A program made the translations under genes and the position numbers. 64,000 nt of DNA from Aerococcus sp. UBA6277 (lineage in GTDB: Bacteria; Bacillota; Bacilli; Lactobacillales; Aerococcaceae), in the NCBI RefSeq assembly GCF_002440555.1, contig NZ_DJUR01000043.1, positions 1 to 64,000 on the forward strand, given 5' to 3'. Positions within the stretch are counted from its first letter, which is position 1. Every line of letters begins with the position of its first letter. This document shows, one piece after another, positions 45,222-54,939 of this stretch. Under the pieces are notes generated by a model that ran no database searches, was not told where the DNA came from, and saw nothing but the letters and a program-made list of their open reading frames with translations.

Positions 45222-45290
45222 GGGGAATCTCCTATCTTATCATGGTTGTCGTTAACTTTATGATAATGGAGATTCCTCTTTTTTTGTAAA
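45222..45290 (+). terminator. Orphan terminator-like hairpin
   Basis: GGAATCTCC (near 45222) pairs with GGAGATTCC (near 45267), enclosing TATCAT/ATGATA, and is followed by TCTTTTTTT on the plus strand. No plus-strand gene ends here, so it may be a relic. Confidence 0.5.
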
Positions 45291-45471
45291 AAAAGAGAAC
45301 CAAAGACTATTTTTTAAAAAGTCGTCAGTCCTATATATTGTAGAGCCTTATATTAAAAAGTCTGCTTACCTGCTTATAAAAATCTACGTATTTTGTCGAA
45401 TCACTTCTAATGAACACATAGAATGACTATGTTGCTTCCAAAGTTTTTAATGCATCTTACACTCGGGTAAA

Positions 45472-46473
45472 TTAAACTTTTGGAATAAATAAGTGACCGT
45501 TAGTTGCTGCCATGATGGCTTTGATTGAATGCATCCGATTTTCAGCTTGTTCGAATTGACGTGCTTGTTCGCTTCGGAATACATCATCAGTCACTTCCAT
45601 TTCACTGTAGCCAAATTGGTCTAGAATATTTTGACCGTATTTAGTTTCAGCATCGTGAAAGGCTGGTAAGCAATGTAGGAAGATATAATCTCCCTCAATT
45701 CTGTCCACCAACTCCTTGTTAATTTGGTATGGATATAATAAGTTAACACGTTCTTCAAACTTATCTTCTTCACCCATTGATACCCAAACGTCTGTATACA
45801 AGGCATCTGCATCGCGGACAGCTGTTTTAATGTCTTCTGTCACTTCTAATTTAGCGCCAGATTCTTTAGCATATTTCTCCGCTAAATCAACCACTGATTG
45901 ATCTGGGAATAATTCTTTTGGTGCTGCGATGGTGATGTTTACCCCAAGTAAGGCACCTGTTACAAATAATGAATTGGCCATATTGTTACGACCGTCACCA
46001 CAGTAAACCAATTTACGCCCTTCTAATTCACCAAACTCTTCTTTTAATGTCATGAAGTCAGCGATCATTTGAGTTGGATGCCATTCGTCTGTTAAACCGT
46101 TCCAAACCGGGACACCAGCATATTTCCCTAAACCTTCAACAACTTCTTGGCTAAAACCTCTAAATTCAATCCCGTCAAACATTGAACCTAGAACTTTAGC
46201 TGTATCTTCAACAGATTCTTTCTTCCCTAATTGAATATCATTAGCGCCTAAGAATTCAGGTGCTGCCCCTAAATCGTTGGCTGCCACAGTAAAGGCTGAA
46301 CGTGTACGAGTAGATGTTTTTTCAAATAGTAAGGCAATGTTTTGCCCTTTTAAATATTCATGTGGAATACCGCGATTCTTCAAGTCTTTTAAGTGGATAG
46401 AAAAGTCGATTAAGTAATGTAATTCTTCTTTTGTAAAATCAATTTCTTTTAAAAAGTTACGTCCTTGAAACAT
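45472..46473 (-). CDS. arcB: Ornithine carbamoyltransferase, catabolic
   Basis: Splits citrulline with phosphate into ornithine and carbamoyl phosphate in the arginine deiminase pathway. 333 residues with [16 protein letters not shown] (carbamoyl phosphate site), [11 protein letters not shown] and [10 protein letters not shown] (ornithine site). Directly downstream of arcA (30 bases), so the catabolic role is preferred over biosynthesis. No arcC or arcD follows in the next 280 bases. Confidence 0.92.
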   Translation of the reverse strand: MFQGRNFLKEIDFTKEELHYLIDFSIHLKDLKNRGIPHEYLKGQNIALLFEKTSTRTRSAFTVAANDLGAAPEFLGANDIQLGKKESVEDTAKVLGSMFDGIEFRGFSQEVVEGLGKYAGVPVWNGLTDEWHPTQMIADFMTLKEEFGELEGRKLVYCGDGRNNMANSLFVTGALLGVNITIAAPKELFPDQSVVDLAEKYAKESGAKLEVTEDIKTAVRDADALYTDVWVSMGEEDKFEERVNLLYPYQINKELVDRIEGDYIFLHCLPAFHDAETKYGQNILDQFGYSEMEVTDDVFRSEQARQFEQAENRMHSIKAIMAATNGHLFIPKV

Positions 46474-46503
46474 ATGATTTCCTCCTATTAGTTGATTGCC
46501 GGC

Positions 46504-47736
46504 TTATTTTTCAGGTAAATCTTCACGGTAGAATGGCATTGACATACAGCGGGGGCCCCCACGACCGCGAACCAATTCACTTCCGCGTAATTTATGCAAT
46601 TCAATTCCTGCATCTTCTAACTTTTTGTTGGTTACTGTATTGCGGTCATAAACTACAACAACACCAGGTGCAATTGCTAGGGTATTTGAACCGTCGTTCC
46701 ATTGTTCACGGGCTGCGGCAACGATGTCGTCACCACCGGTACGAATCAAGGTCACTTGTTCAACATCTAATGCATTGGCTAGCACATGCTCCAAAGTATC
46801 TTCCGTTAAGTCGATATTGACTTGGCCATTTTCCCCTTTCGTAATTTCATAGACCTTCAAGCCTGATTCAATTTCTGGATGAATAGTGAATTTGTCGTAG
46901 TCAATCATGGTAAAGACTGTATCTAGATGCATGAACTTACGGTTTGATGCAATAACAAAGCCTAAAACGCGGGTGAAATCAGTTTGTTCGAAAATATTTT
47001 TCGCTAATTTCTCTACTGAACGTGCATCAGTTCGTTGTGAAATACCAATTGCTAGGGTGTCTTTAGATAAAACTAATTCATCCCCACCTTCAATACGAGT
47101 TGTCTCGTTGCGGTCGTAATATAAAGGAACCGCGCCGCCACCATAAACTGGATGGTGTTCGAAAATATATTTACCGTAAATAGTTTCGCGATTACGGGTT
47201 TCTGAATACATACGGTTTAAGGAAACACCATTACCCATAGTTGCAAAAGGATCGCGTGTGAAATATAGATTTGGCATTGGGTCTACTAAAAGTGGGTAGT
47301 CCGTTTCGATATCATCCGCTAAGTTTTTACCCTCACAAATATCTAACTCAGACTTTTTGAAGCCTTCCATTGTTTTTAAGACCATCTCAAATGTATCTTC
47401 AATCGCTAACAAGTAGTTGCGAATAGCCTCTCTAGCTGCTTGACTGGTAACATCCGCCTCATCTAACCACTCATCAACAAATGTTTCTCTTACATTCGCA
47501 TGATCAATGGCTTCAGCCGCTAATTTCTCTAGGTACAATACCTCAACCCCGTTACCTGAAAGGATTTTCGCAAACGCATCGTGCTCACGTTGTGCCTCTT
47601 CCAAATAAGGAATATCATCGAAAAGTAATCGATCAAGATAGTCTGGCATTAAATTTTCTAATTCCTTACCAGGGCGATGTAGCATAACTTTCTTCAATTG
47701 ACCAATTTCTGAAGTAACATGAATTGGGTTGTTCAT
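46504..47736 (-). CDS. arcA: Arginine deiminase
   Basis: Hydrolyses arginine to citrulline and ammonia; supports acid tolerance and ATP formation. 410 residues with [36 protein letters not shown] (catalytic His) and [13 protein letters not shown] (catalytic Cys near the C-terminus). AGGAGG precedes the ATG. First gene of arcAB; a CRP-like palindrome lies 115 bases upstream. Confidence 0.95.
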   Translation of the reverse strand: MNNPIHVTSEIGQLKKVMLHRPGKELENLMPDYLDRLLFDDIPYLEEAQREHDAFAKILSGNGVEVLYLEKLAAEAIDHANVRETFVDEWLDEADVTSQAAREAIRNYLLAIEDTFEMVLKTMEGFKKSELDICEGKNLADDIETDYPLLVDPMPNLYFTRDPFATMGNGVSLNRMYSETRNRETIYGKYIFEHHPVYGGGAVPLYYDRNETTRIEGGDELVLSKDTLAIGISQRTDARSVEKLAKNIFEQTDFTRVLGFVIASNRKFMHLDTVFTMIDYDKFTIHPEIESGLKVYEITKGENGQVNIDLTEDTLEHVLANALDVEQVTLIRTGGDDIVAAAREQWNDGSNTLAIAPGVVVVYDRNTVTNKKLEDAGIELHKLRGSELVRGRGGPRCMSMPFYREDLPEK

Positions 47737-47850
47737 CTTATTGCCTCCTATAATTTATTTGTTTTTCTTTATACTTTTATTATAAATATATATATAAACG
47801 CTCACATGATATCCTTGGTGTACCCAGTGTGAAATTCTTGGGATTTCAAT

Positions 47851-47866
47851 TGTGACGAATATCACA
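47851..47866. promoter_or_regulatory. CRP/ArcR-like operator upstream of arcA
   Basis: TGTGACGAATATCACA is a perfect TGTGA-N6-TCACA palindrome. ArcR, a Crp/Fnr protein, uses this type of site at arc operons in Gram-positives. It overlaps the stop codon of the DUF1801 gene. The FNR-type regulator in this window has an ExxSR helix and should not be its partner, so another Crp-family protein is expected elsewhere. Confidence 0.6.
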
Positions 47867-48251
47867 TTGTCTTTCGTGAAGCTACAGAATTAGCTCTTTT
47901 GTCAGCAATTTGGAAATCAATGACCGCTTTCAACAAGTCATAATCCATTTCATCCGTCCACTTCACCTTATAAAGGGATTCCGTGTAAGTATAGCCTGCT
48001 TTTTTTAAAGCTTCTTCAAATTGACGAACCCCGGCTTTTTCTATGAAAAAAGACATGTGCTGTTTTGCTATATTCAACCCGATAATAAAAGTCCCATTGT
48101 ATTCAAAGTGGGCTTGCTGCCATTTAATGGCCATATTGAAATCAGGGTAGTTTTTAGCAATCCAAGTCATCACTTGGGTAAACTGACGGCGGTGTTCATC
48201 CGAATCAATTTTATTGAGCAATTTTTGTAAATCTTCAAAATGTAAATCCAT
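47862..48251 (-). CDS. DUF1801 / YdhG-like protein
   Basis: 129 residues of the DUF1801 family, small alpha/beta proteins of uncertain role, sometimes named iron chaperones after frataxin-like YdhG. Seen are AIKWQQAHFEYNGTFIIGL, HMSFFIEKAG and the C-terminal VKWTDEMDYDLLKAVIDFQIADK. The start at 48251 follows GGAGG by 8 bases; the longer frame runs into the neighbouring esterase gene. It lies 25 bases downstream of that esterase and is probably co-transcribed. Confidence 0.75.
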   Translation of the reverse strand: MDLHFEDLQKLLNKIDSDEHRRQFTQVMTWIAKNYPDFNMAIKWQQAHFEYNGTFIIGLNIAKQHMSFFIEKAGVRQFEEALKKAGYTYTESLYKVKWTDEMDYDLLKAVIDFQIADKRANSVASRKTM

Positions 48252-48276
48252 TGATATCGCCTCCATATAAAACCTT

Positions 48277-49113
48277 CTATAATGGCCAACCTTGACTGAT
48301 AAATCGTAAACAATCAGGTAGGTGTTTGGACCAATACTTTTCAGAATGTTCATCGCCATAGAAAATATTTAAGGACACATTTTCCGGCGCCACACCCGCC
48401 TGCATCACCTGTTGGCTATATTTAATGGCATCCGTAATGTAAGCCTGTTCGGTATTAGGACCGATGATCATCTCATCTACCTCGTCCCCTTCTTCAGTCC
48501 CACATTCGATATAAATCCGTTGGTCATTTGGCAAATCCACCCGGTCAATAAAACGGTCAAAATCTTGTGCAACTGCCCAATTGGTTAATGAAAAAATCCC
48601 TAACCGACCAATTTTGTCCTTATAAGCAGCGCCAAGATACGTTGAAATAGTCGCCCCAAAAGAAGACCCTATCATCGCCGTGTGGGCAGCGTCTGGTATA
48701 GTCCGGTAGTGTTTGTCGACAAAGTCTTTGACGATAGTCACCACAAACTCAGAAAACTCAGCACCTCGTCCCCCTTGACCAGACAGTCTTGGATCATAGG
48801 CATCCTTGAGCGTCCACGGCAGGTATTCCAAGGTACGCGTTTCTTCACCGTTATCGATACCGACAATAATCATGCTTGGTAAATCCGGATTCCGCTTGAC
48901 CGCGTGAATCGTTTTCCAAGAATGTTTCGAAAAAGCTTCCTTAGAATGAAACACATTCTGCCCGTCATGCATATAAACAACGGGGTAATGCTTGTCCGGA
49001 TGTGCTTCATAGTCCTTAGGTAAGAGGACACGGATTCGCCGCTTAGCCAAGGTATAAGGCACATCTAAAATATGTTCTTTCAGTTCCAAATAGAAAAATG
49101 GGGCAAACTCCAT
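48277..49113 (-). CDS. Putative esterase (alpha/beta hydrolase, full-length copy)
   Basis: 278 residues with the esterase D-type fold: RIRVLLPKDYEA, YPVVYMHDGQNVF, the nucleophile elbow in AMIGSSFGATIS, an acidic residue in IECGTEEGDEVDEM and the catalytic-type His in FYGDEHSEKYW. The substrate is unknown; related enzymes cleave acyl or siderophore-type esters. Its 3' two-thirds is duplicated at 44521-45139. Terminators of ylbG precede it; the DUF1801 gene follows closely. Confidence 0.82.
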   Translation of the reverse strand: MEFAPFFYLELKEHILDVPYTLAKRRIRVLLPKDYEAHPDKHYPVVYMHDGQNVFHSKEAFSKHSWKTIHAVKRNPDLPSMIIVGIDNGEETRTLEYLPWTLKDAYDPRLSGQGGRGAEFSEFVVTIVKDFVDKHYRTIPDAAHTAMIGSSFGATISTYLGAAYKDKIGRLGIFSLTNWAVAQDFDRFIDRVDLPNDQRIYIECGTEEGDEVDEMIIGPNTEQAYITDAIKYSQQVMQAGVAPENVSLNIFYGDEHSEKYWSKHLPDCLRFISQGWPL

Positions 49114-49134
49114 ACTGACTCTCCTTCAACGATT

Positions 49135-49171
49135 GAAAAAGGACCTTGGGCACATTCAATCCCAAGGTCCC
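49135..49171 (-). terminator. ylbG terminator
   Basis: On the minus strand GGACCTTGGG pairs with CCCAAGGTCC around an 11-base loop and is followed by five T residues. Confidence 0.88.
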
Positions 49172-49206
49172 TTCAAACTTTCATACACTATATATTTTAT
49201 TATATA

Positions 49207-49530
49207 TTAAGCATACCGTTCATTCAAACGATCTTTATCATCCGAATCCTTCTTAGCCATCAAGTCTGTCGCATAGGCATCAAAGGCCGTAGCATAATCT
49301 GTCGCCATCGCCTGTCTAGGTGACACATCCACCCGACGCACGAAATGCAACTTCTCAAGATTCTTTTGAATATGGTCCGCTTCTGACACATCCGTGTACA
49401 AAACCGCATACTTCATCTTGCGCGACACATAATAAACGAAACCGTACTTTTGTAACTGTTTGACTTTTTTATTTGAATACATCCACACAATCAATGCTTG
49501 CCGAGACTGTGCTTGATCATAAATACTCAT
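49207..49530 (-). CDS. ylbG: DUF2129 family protein YlbG
   Basis: 107 residues matching the UPF0298/YlbG family: RQALIVWMYSNKKVKQLQKYG, VYYVSRKMKYAVLY and the FVRRVDVSPR signature. A small cytosolic protein of unknown function, often near rsmD and coaD in Firmicutes; here it is 13 kb away beside pyc. AGGAAGT precedes the ATG. Independent unit with a strong terminator. Confidence 0.85.
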   Translation of the reverse strand: MSIYDQAQSRQALIVWMYSNKKVKQLQKYGFVYYVSRKMKYAVLYTDVSEADHIQKNLEKLHFVRRVDVSPRQAMATDYATAFDAYATDLMAKKDSDDKDRLNERYA

Positions 49531-49612
49531 ATTATCGACTTCCTTTAATCACTGGCTTTAATCTCATTATAACAGGAATTCCAAAGCCCGTAACCTCTAA
49601 ACCTTTATATGG

Positions 49613-49646
49613 CAAAATAACGGGCCTCAACTTGCTGGCCCGTTAT
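49613..49646 (-). terminator. pyc terminator
   Basis: ATAACGGGCC (49617-49626) and GGCCCGTTAT (49637-49646) form a perfect 10-bp stem, followed by TTTTG on the minus strand. Confidence 0.75.
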
Positions 49647-49660
49647 GCTCACCTTTTATT

Positions 49661-52600
49661 TTATTCCAATACTAATAGTAGGTCACCAGAATTTACTTGG
49701 TCGCCGTTGGCAACAAGTAATTCTTTCACTACAGCCTTACGCGGTGCTTTCAAAGTAGTCTCCATCTTCATGGCTTCAGAAATCAACAGTAATTGACCTT
49801 CTTCAATTTCATCACCTTGTTGCACCTGAACATCAAGGATTGTACCGGGCATGGTTGCAGCAATATGATTTGTATTGCCATGATCAGCCTTACGACGAAC
49901 AGCTGCCGTTGTTTGTGCATTGGCGTCACGTACAATAATTTCACGCGATTGACCGTTTAATTCAAAGAAGACAATTCGTTGACCAGTTTCATCAAGTTCA
50001 CCAATTTGAATCAAGCGGATATATAAGACTTTACCCTTTTGAATTTCCACATTGACTGTTTCACCTGTCTTCATACCATAGAAGAAGCTTGGTGTTGGGA
50101 TAATTGAAACGTCAGAATAACGTTCAAGTTTATGACGATAGTCTACAAAGACATCAGGATACATAATGTAAGATAAAACGTCTTTATCGTCAACATCTTC
50201 GTCCCCTAAACGTTCAATCAATTCTTGGCGAGTTGCTTCAAAATCAATTGGCGCTAAGTGTTCACCTGGACGGTCAGTTGAAGCTTTTTCACCTTTCAAG
50301 ATAATGTCAGACACATCTTGCGGGAAACCACCTTCTGGTTGACCAATCTTACCTTTGAACAAGTCGATAACAGATTGAGGGAAGTCATATTTTTTCCCTT
50401 CTTTATAGAATTTCTCAATAGATAAGTCGTTTTGAACCATGAATAAAGCCATATCACCAACAACTTTAGATGAAGGTGTTACTTTTACGATATCACCAAA
50501 CAAGAAGTTCACATCATGGTACATTTGTTTTACTTCATCCCAACGACTACCCAAACCAACAGATTTCGCTTGTTGTTGTAAGTTTGTATATTGACCACCA
50601 GGCATCTCTGTATTGTAGATTTCAGTTTCTGGACCTTCTAATCCTGACGTAAATTCATCATAGTACGAACGCACACCTAACCAATATTGGTTAATTTTCT
50701 CAGCGTTTTGTACATGGATATTTGGTTTACGGTCGTTATACTCCATCGCATAATACAGTGACTGCATAGATGGTTGTGAAGTTGTTGAAGCAAAGGCAGA
50801 AGATGCCACATCCACAATATCTACACCAGCACGGGATGCTTCAGTGTAAGTTAAGATACCGTTACCTGCTGTATCATGCGTATGCAAGTGAATTGGCACA
50901 TCTACATTGTCTTTCAATTCTGAAATTAATGCATAAGCAGCTTGAGGTTTTAATAAACCTGCCATATCTTTCACCGCGATAATATCTGCACCCATTGCTT
51001 GTAATTCTTTGGCTAATTTCACATAGTAGTCTAGTGAATATTTAGTTCGCTCTGGATTTAAGATATCACCTGTATAACACATTGTCGCTTCAGCGATTTT
51101 ACCAGCATCTTTCACATATTGAATTGGTTTTTCAATTTGTTTCGTCCAGTTTAATGAGTCAAACACACGGAAGACGTCAATTCCTGAAGCTGCAGCTTGG
51201 TCGATAAAGGCTTTCAACGTGTTATCTGGGTACGAAGTATATCCAACCGCATTTGAACCACGGAATAACATTTGTAGCAAGGTATTCGGCATTGCTTCAC
51301 GCAGTTGTTTTAAACGGTTCCAAGGGTCTTCAGTTAGGAAACGGAAGGCCGCATCAAATGTCGCCCCACCCCAAACTTCCATAGAGAATAGGTTTGGCAA
51401 AGCATCTTCCATCACTTTAGCTGGTTTCACCATGTCACGGGTACGCATACGAGTCGCAATCAACGATTGGTGTGCGTCACGCATTGTCGTATCCGTTAAT
51501 AATAGGTCATTTGAATTTTTAATAAAGTCTTGAACACCCTTAGCACCCTCACGGTCTAAAATTTGTTTAGCCGATAGGCCAGTACGGTCTACTAGCTCAA
51601 TTTTAGGGGTTGGGATGGTCTCGAATTGCCCTTTTTCTTTTTCAATCCCCGGGAAGCCATTTACAGAAATGTCCCCGATATATTGTAAGACTTTGTTCCC
51701 ACGGTCACGGTTACGTTCTTTAGGGAAATCAAATAATTCTGGTGTATTGTCAATGAATATAGTGTTTGCAGTACCTGCTTGGAAGACAGGATGGTTTACA
51801 ACGTTACGCAAGAACGGAATATTATTCTTAACCCCACGCACACGGTACTCTCTTAAGGCACGGTCTGTTTTGGCTACCGTATCTTCGAAATTTGTACCGT
51901 AAGTAATTAACTTAGCGATCATTGAGTCAAAGTATGGACTAACAACCGTATTTTGGAAACCATTACCCGCATCTAAACGGACACCAAAACCGCCTGGAGA
52001 ACGGTAAGTGTTGATTTTACCTGTATCCGGGAAGAAGTTGTTAGTTGGATCCTCTGTCGTTACCCGACATTGGATTGCAAAACCATTTAATGGTAAGTCT
52101 TCTTGTGCTGGTAAACCAATTTCACTTAAGCTTTCACCTGCAGCAACACGGATTTGTGTTTGTACAATGTCCACACCAGTGATTTGCTCTGTAATTGTAT
52201 GTTCTACTTGGACACGAGGGTTTACTTCGATAAAGTAGAAGTCATCGCCATCTAACAAGAACTCAACAGTTCCGGCATTAGCGTAGTCCACTGAATCTAA
52301 GAAGTCACGGGCAGAATTACAGATTCGGTTACGTAATTCCATTGACATGTTTACAGTTGGCGCAACCTCAACCACTTTTTGGTGACGACGTTGAACTGAA
52401 CAGTCACGTTCCCATAAATGCATAGTGTTTCCTTGCTCATCTGCCATGATTTGAACTTCGATATGTTTAGGTCCTTCAACGTATTTCTCAACGTAGGCTT
52501 CACCTGAACCAAAAGCTTTAGTCGCTTCAGAAACCGCTAGACGGTATTGTTCTGCTACTTCATCTTCTGAACGCACTACACGCATACCACGTCCACCACC

Positions 52601-53089
52601 ACCTAGGGCAGCTTTGATGATAATTGGGTAACCAGCAGTTTTACCAAATTCAACCACTTCTTCAAGACTTTCAACTGGTCCATCAGAACCTGGAATCAAT
52701 GGAATATTTGCTTTTTTAGCAGCTTCACGGGCTTTTACTTTATCCCCGAACATATCTAAAATTTCGTGTGAAGGACCGATAAACTTGATGCCCTCTTCCT
52801 CACAACGACGCGCAAATTCAGTGTTTTCAGACAGGAAGCCGTAACCAGGGTGAATGGCGTCAGCATTCACATCTTTCGCAATTTGAATAATTGACTCGAT
52901 ATCTAAATAAGCCTCAACAGCTTTTTTATCCTTAGACAATAAATAAGACTCATCCGCCTTGAAACGGTGAACTGATCCTTCATCCTCTTGCGAATAAACT
53001 GCGACAGTATTAATGCCTAGTTCAAAACACGCTCGGAAAATACGGATTGCGATTTCCCCACGGTTCGCAACTAACACTTTATTTATCAT
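49661..53089 (-). CDS. pyc: Pyruvate carboxylase
   Basis: Carboxylates pyruvate to oxaloacetate using biotin and ATP. 1142 residues: biotin carboxylase domain (1-450; KALLGGGGRGMRVV and FIEVNPRVQVEHT are seen as AALGGGGRGMR and EVNPRVQVEHT), carboxyltransferase domain (about 530-800; DTTMRDAHQSL, HTHDTAGN), PC tetramerisation region, and a C-terminal biotinyl domain with ISEAMKMETT (lysine biotinylated). All parts intact. Monocistronic. It lies near ftsW as in B. subtilis. Confidence 0.97.
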   Translation of the reverse strand: MINKVLVANRGEIAIRIFRACFELGINTVAVYSQEDEGSVHRFKADESYLLSKDKKAVEAYLDIESIIQIAKDVNADAIHPGYGFLSENTEFARRCEEEGIKFIGPSHEILDMFGDKVKAREAAKKANIPLIPGSDGPVESLEEVVEFGKTAGYPIIIKAALGGGGRGMRVVRSEDEVAEQYRLAVSEATKAFGSGEAYVEKYVEGPKHIEVQIMADEQGNTMHLWERDCSVQRRHQKVVEVAPTVNMSMELRNRICNSARDFLDSVDYANAGTVEFLLDGDDFYFIEVNPRVQVEHTITEQITGVDIVQTQIRVAAGESLSEIGLPAQEDLPLNGFAIQCRVTTEDPTNNFFPDTGKINTYRSPGGFGVRLDAGNGFQNTVVSPYFDSMIAKLITYGTNFEDTVAKTDRALREYRVRGVKNNIPFLRNVVNHPVFQAGTANTIFIDNTPELFDFPKERNRDRGNKVLQYIGDISVNGFPGIEKEKGQFETIPTPKIELVDRTGLSAKQILDREGAKGVQDFIKNSNDLLLTDTTMRDAHQSLIATRMRTRDMVKPAKVMEDALPNLFSMEVWGGATFDAAFRFLTEDPWNRLKQLREAMPNTLLQMLFRGSNAVGYTSYPDNTLKAFIDQAAASGIDVFRVFDSLNWTKQIEKPIQYVKDAGKIAEATMCYTGDILNPERTKYSLDYYVKLAKELQAMGADIIAVKDMAGLLKPQAAYALISELKDNVDVPIHLHTHDTAGNGILTYTEASRAGVDIVDVASSAFASTTSQPSMQSLYYAMEYNDRKPNIHVQNAEKINQYWLGVRSYYDEFTSGLEGPETEIYNTEMPGGQYTNLQQQAKSVGLGSRWDEVKQMYHDVNFLFGDIVKVTPSSKVVGDMALFMVQNDLSIEKFYKEGKKYDFPQSVIDLFKGKIGQPEGGFPQDVSDIILKGEKASTDRPGEHLAPIDFEATRQELIERLGDEDVDDKDVLSYIMYPDVFVDYRHKLERYSDVSIIPTPSFFYGMKTGETVNVEIQKGKVLYIRLIQIGELDETGQRIVFFELNGQSREIIVRDANAQTTAAVRRKADHGNTNHIAATMPGTILDVQVQQGDEIEEGQLLLISEAMKMETTLKAPRKAVVKELLVANGDQVNSGDLLLVLE

Positions 53090-53146
53090 ATATAGTAACT
53101 CCCTCTCTTACGTCTCTCATATCTTGACGCTTGTTTCCACTTGCCA

Positions 53147-53174
53147 ATTGTAACATAGTTTGTCATATTTTGAA
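53147..53174 (-). promoter_or_regulatory. pyc promoter
   Basis: TTCAAA and TACAAT on the minus strand with 16-base spacing, about 60 bases before pyc. Confidence 0.45.
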
Positions 53175-53349
53175 TCATTTTGGTACTGAAAAATGAAAGA
53201 AATCTCATTTTATTATCATAATTAACAGATGTTAACGTTTTACTTTTCACCAATAGGCTACTATGGTGTTTTGTACTTCATGATCAATTAGTCTAGAGCT
53301 AAAAAGAAAGCTTTTTCTTCTATAATGATTTAGTAATTATGCCTTTTAT

Positions 53350-53383
53350 CAAAAAAGAAGCTGAGGTTTACCCCCAACTTCTC
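53350..53383 (-). terminator. PTS EIIBC terminator
   Basis: On the minus strand AGAAGTTGGGG pairs with CCTCAGCTTCT around GTAAA, followed by six T residues. Confidence 0.85.
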
Positions 53384-53390
53384 TTAAATA

Positions 53391-54884
53391 TTATTGATTT
53401 TCTATTTTTTTCATTTCATCGGCAACGAATTGGACGTCTGTTCCGACAATAACATGTAAGTGGTTTTTATCTAAGACGTTCACCCCGGGTACACCAAGAC
53501 CTTTGATTCTTGCTTGATCGACTTGGTCAACATCGTCTAATTCAAAACGTAATCGGGTTGCACAGTTGTAATAGCTACGGATGTTGTCTTGTCCACCAAC
53601 AGCATCATAGATGACAATCGCCATGCGTGAATATTTATCATCGCTAGCTTGAGATCCACTACCTTTTTTGCCAGCAGTAGTTTCTGAATCAGATTCTGTA
53701 ATCGCTGCTTCAGTTACGGCATTTTCTCCGCGTCCTGGAGTGGCAAAATCGAATTTACGGATAGCAAAATCGAAGATAAAGTAGTAAACCACAAACATGA
53801 CTAAACCTAGAACTAACAGCATTAATGGTTGGTTAGCAATCGGCACATTCAAGCTTAAGGCAAAGTCAACTAACCCTGCTGAGAACCCGAATCCAGCAGT
53901 CCAGTGGAAGGTTGCTGCGACAAACATTGAAACCCCTGTTAGGAAGGCGTGAACCAAGTATAATCCTGGCGCTGCAAACATGAATGAGAATTCTAGAGGT
54001 TCAGTAATTCCTGTAAAGAATGAAGCGAAAGCACCAGCAATCATGGTACCAGCTGCAATTTTCTTCGCTTTTGATTCTGCGTTCTTATACATGGCCAAAG
54101 CTGCCCCAGGTAAACCGAACATCATGATTGGGAAGAAGCCGGCTTGGTACATTCCAGTAACCCCTTTTACCCCTTCAGAGGCCCAGAAGTTTCCGATGTC
54201 ATTAATCCCAATTAAATCAAACCAGAATACTGAGTTTAAGGCGTGGTGTAAACCAGTTGGAATTAGTAACTTGTTGAAGAAACCGTAAATACCAGCACCT
54301 AGCGCGCCAAGGCCTGAGATGAACGTACCGAATCCTACTAAAGCGTCATAAGCTACTGGCCAAACGAAATACAGCAATAAAGATATGATTAACATAGCAC
54401 CTGCTGTTAAGATTGGAATCAACCGTCTACCTGAGAAGAATGCGAGCGCTGTTGGCAATTTAGTACCTGAATAGCGGTTATATAAGGCTGCCGCTACTGA
54501 ACCAGAAATAATGGCCATAAAGACATTTTGTGTTGCGCCGAAAGCCATCGGTACTTCTTCAACAGACATATTGAGTAAGACACTTAAACCAGCCGTTGAT
54601 AATAGGTTTGTCACAATGAGGTAACCGACTAAACCTGATAAACCAGCCGCCCCATTGGAATCCTTAGATAATCCTGTAGCAATACCCACTGAAAATAGAA
54701 TCGGTAAATTGTTGATAATGGCAGTCCCTGCTTGAATCAGGAAGACAGCCGCTTGGTTAGACCCGTCACCAGAAAGTCCAGCTGGATCAATCCAATAACC
54801 AATCCCCATTAATAAAGACGCAACAGGTAAAATCGATACCGGTAACATGATCGATTTTCCTAAATTTTGTAAATAATTTTTCAT
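53391..54884 (-). CDS. PTS EIIBC, N-acetylglucosamine/glucose family
   Basis: 497 residues. The EIIC domain (1-375) has about ten membrane segments and the motifs FFSGRRLIPILTA, GLHHALNSVFWFD, IGNF and GITEPLEFSF, closest to GlcNAc-type (NagE/NagP) transporters. The EIIB domain (about 415-497) has phospho-accepting C441 in YNCATRLRFEL. EIIA is missing, so it must borrow a Crr-like EIIA. It is 55 bases downstream of an unknown TIM-barrel-like gene with one promoter, so the two probably act on the same sugar. Substrate is inferred, not proven. Confidence 0.85.
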   Translation of the reverse strand: MKNYLQNLGKSIMLPVSILPVASLLMGIGYWIDPAGLSGDGSNQAAVFLIQAGTAIINNLPILFSVGIATGLSKDSNGAAGLSGLVGYLIVTNLLSTAGLSVLLNMSVEEVPMAFGATQNVFMAIISGSVAAALYNRYSGTKLPTALAFFSGRRLIPILTAGAMLIISLLLYFVWPVAYDALVGFGTFISGLGALGAGIYGFFNKLLIPTGLHHALNSVFWFDLIGINDIGNFWASEGVKGVTGMYQAGFFPIMMFGLPGAALAMYKNAESKAKKIAAGTMIAGAFASFFTGITEPLEFSFMFAAPGLYLVHAFLTGVSMFVAATFHWTAGFGFSAGLVDFALSLNVPIANQPLMLLVLGLVMFVVYYFIFDFAIRKFDFATPGRGENAVTEAAITESDSETTAGKKGSGSQASDDKYSRMAIVIYDAVGGQDNIRSYYNCATRLRFELDDVDQVDQARIKGLGVPGVNVLDKNHLHVIVGTDVQFVADEMKKIENQ

Positions 54885-54939
54885 ATTATCTTATCCTCCC
54901 TTTTGACAAAGACAATTTTTAATATACATTGATGATCTA

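Larger units (their letters stand above)
53090..53390. other. Intergenic region between the PTS gene and pyc
   Basis: Holds the pyc promoter and the PTS terminator. The remaining AT-rich sequence shows no reading frame with an RBS and no clear operator. Confidence 0.5.

Noticed and set aside
45101-45289. 62-codon plus-strand frame across the start of the truncated esterase
   Set aside because: It overlaps the esterase copy and the orphan hairpin, lacks an RBS and has no recognisable features.
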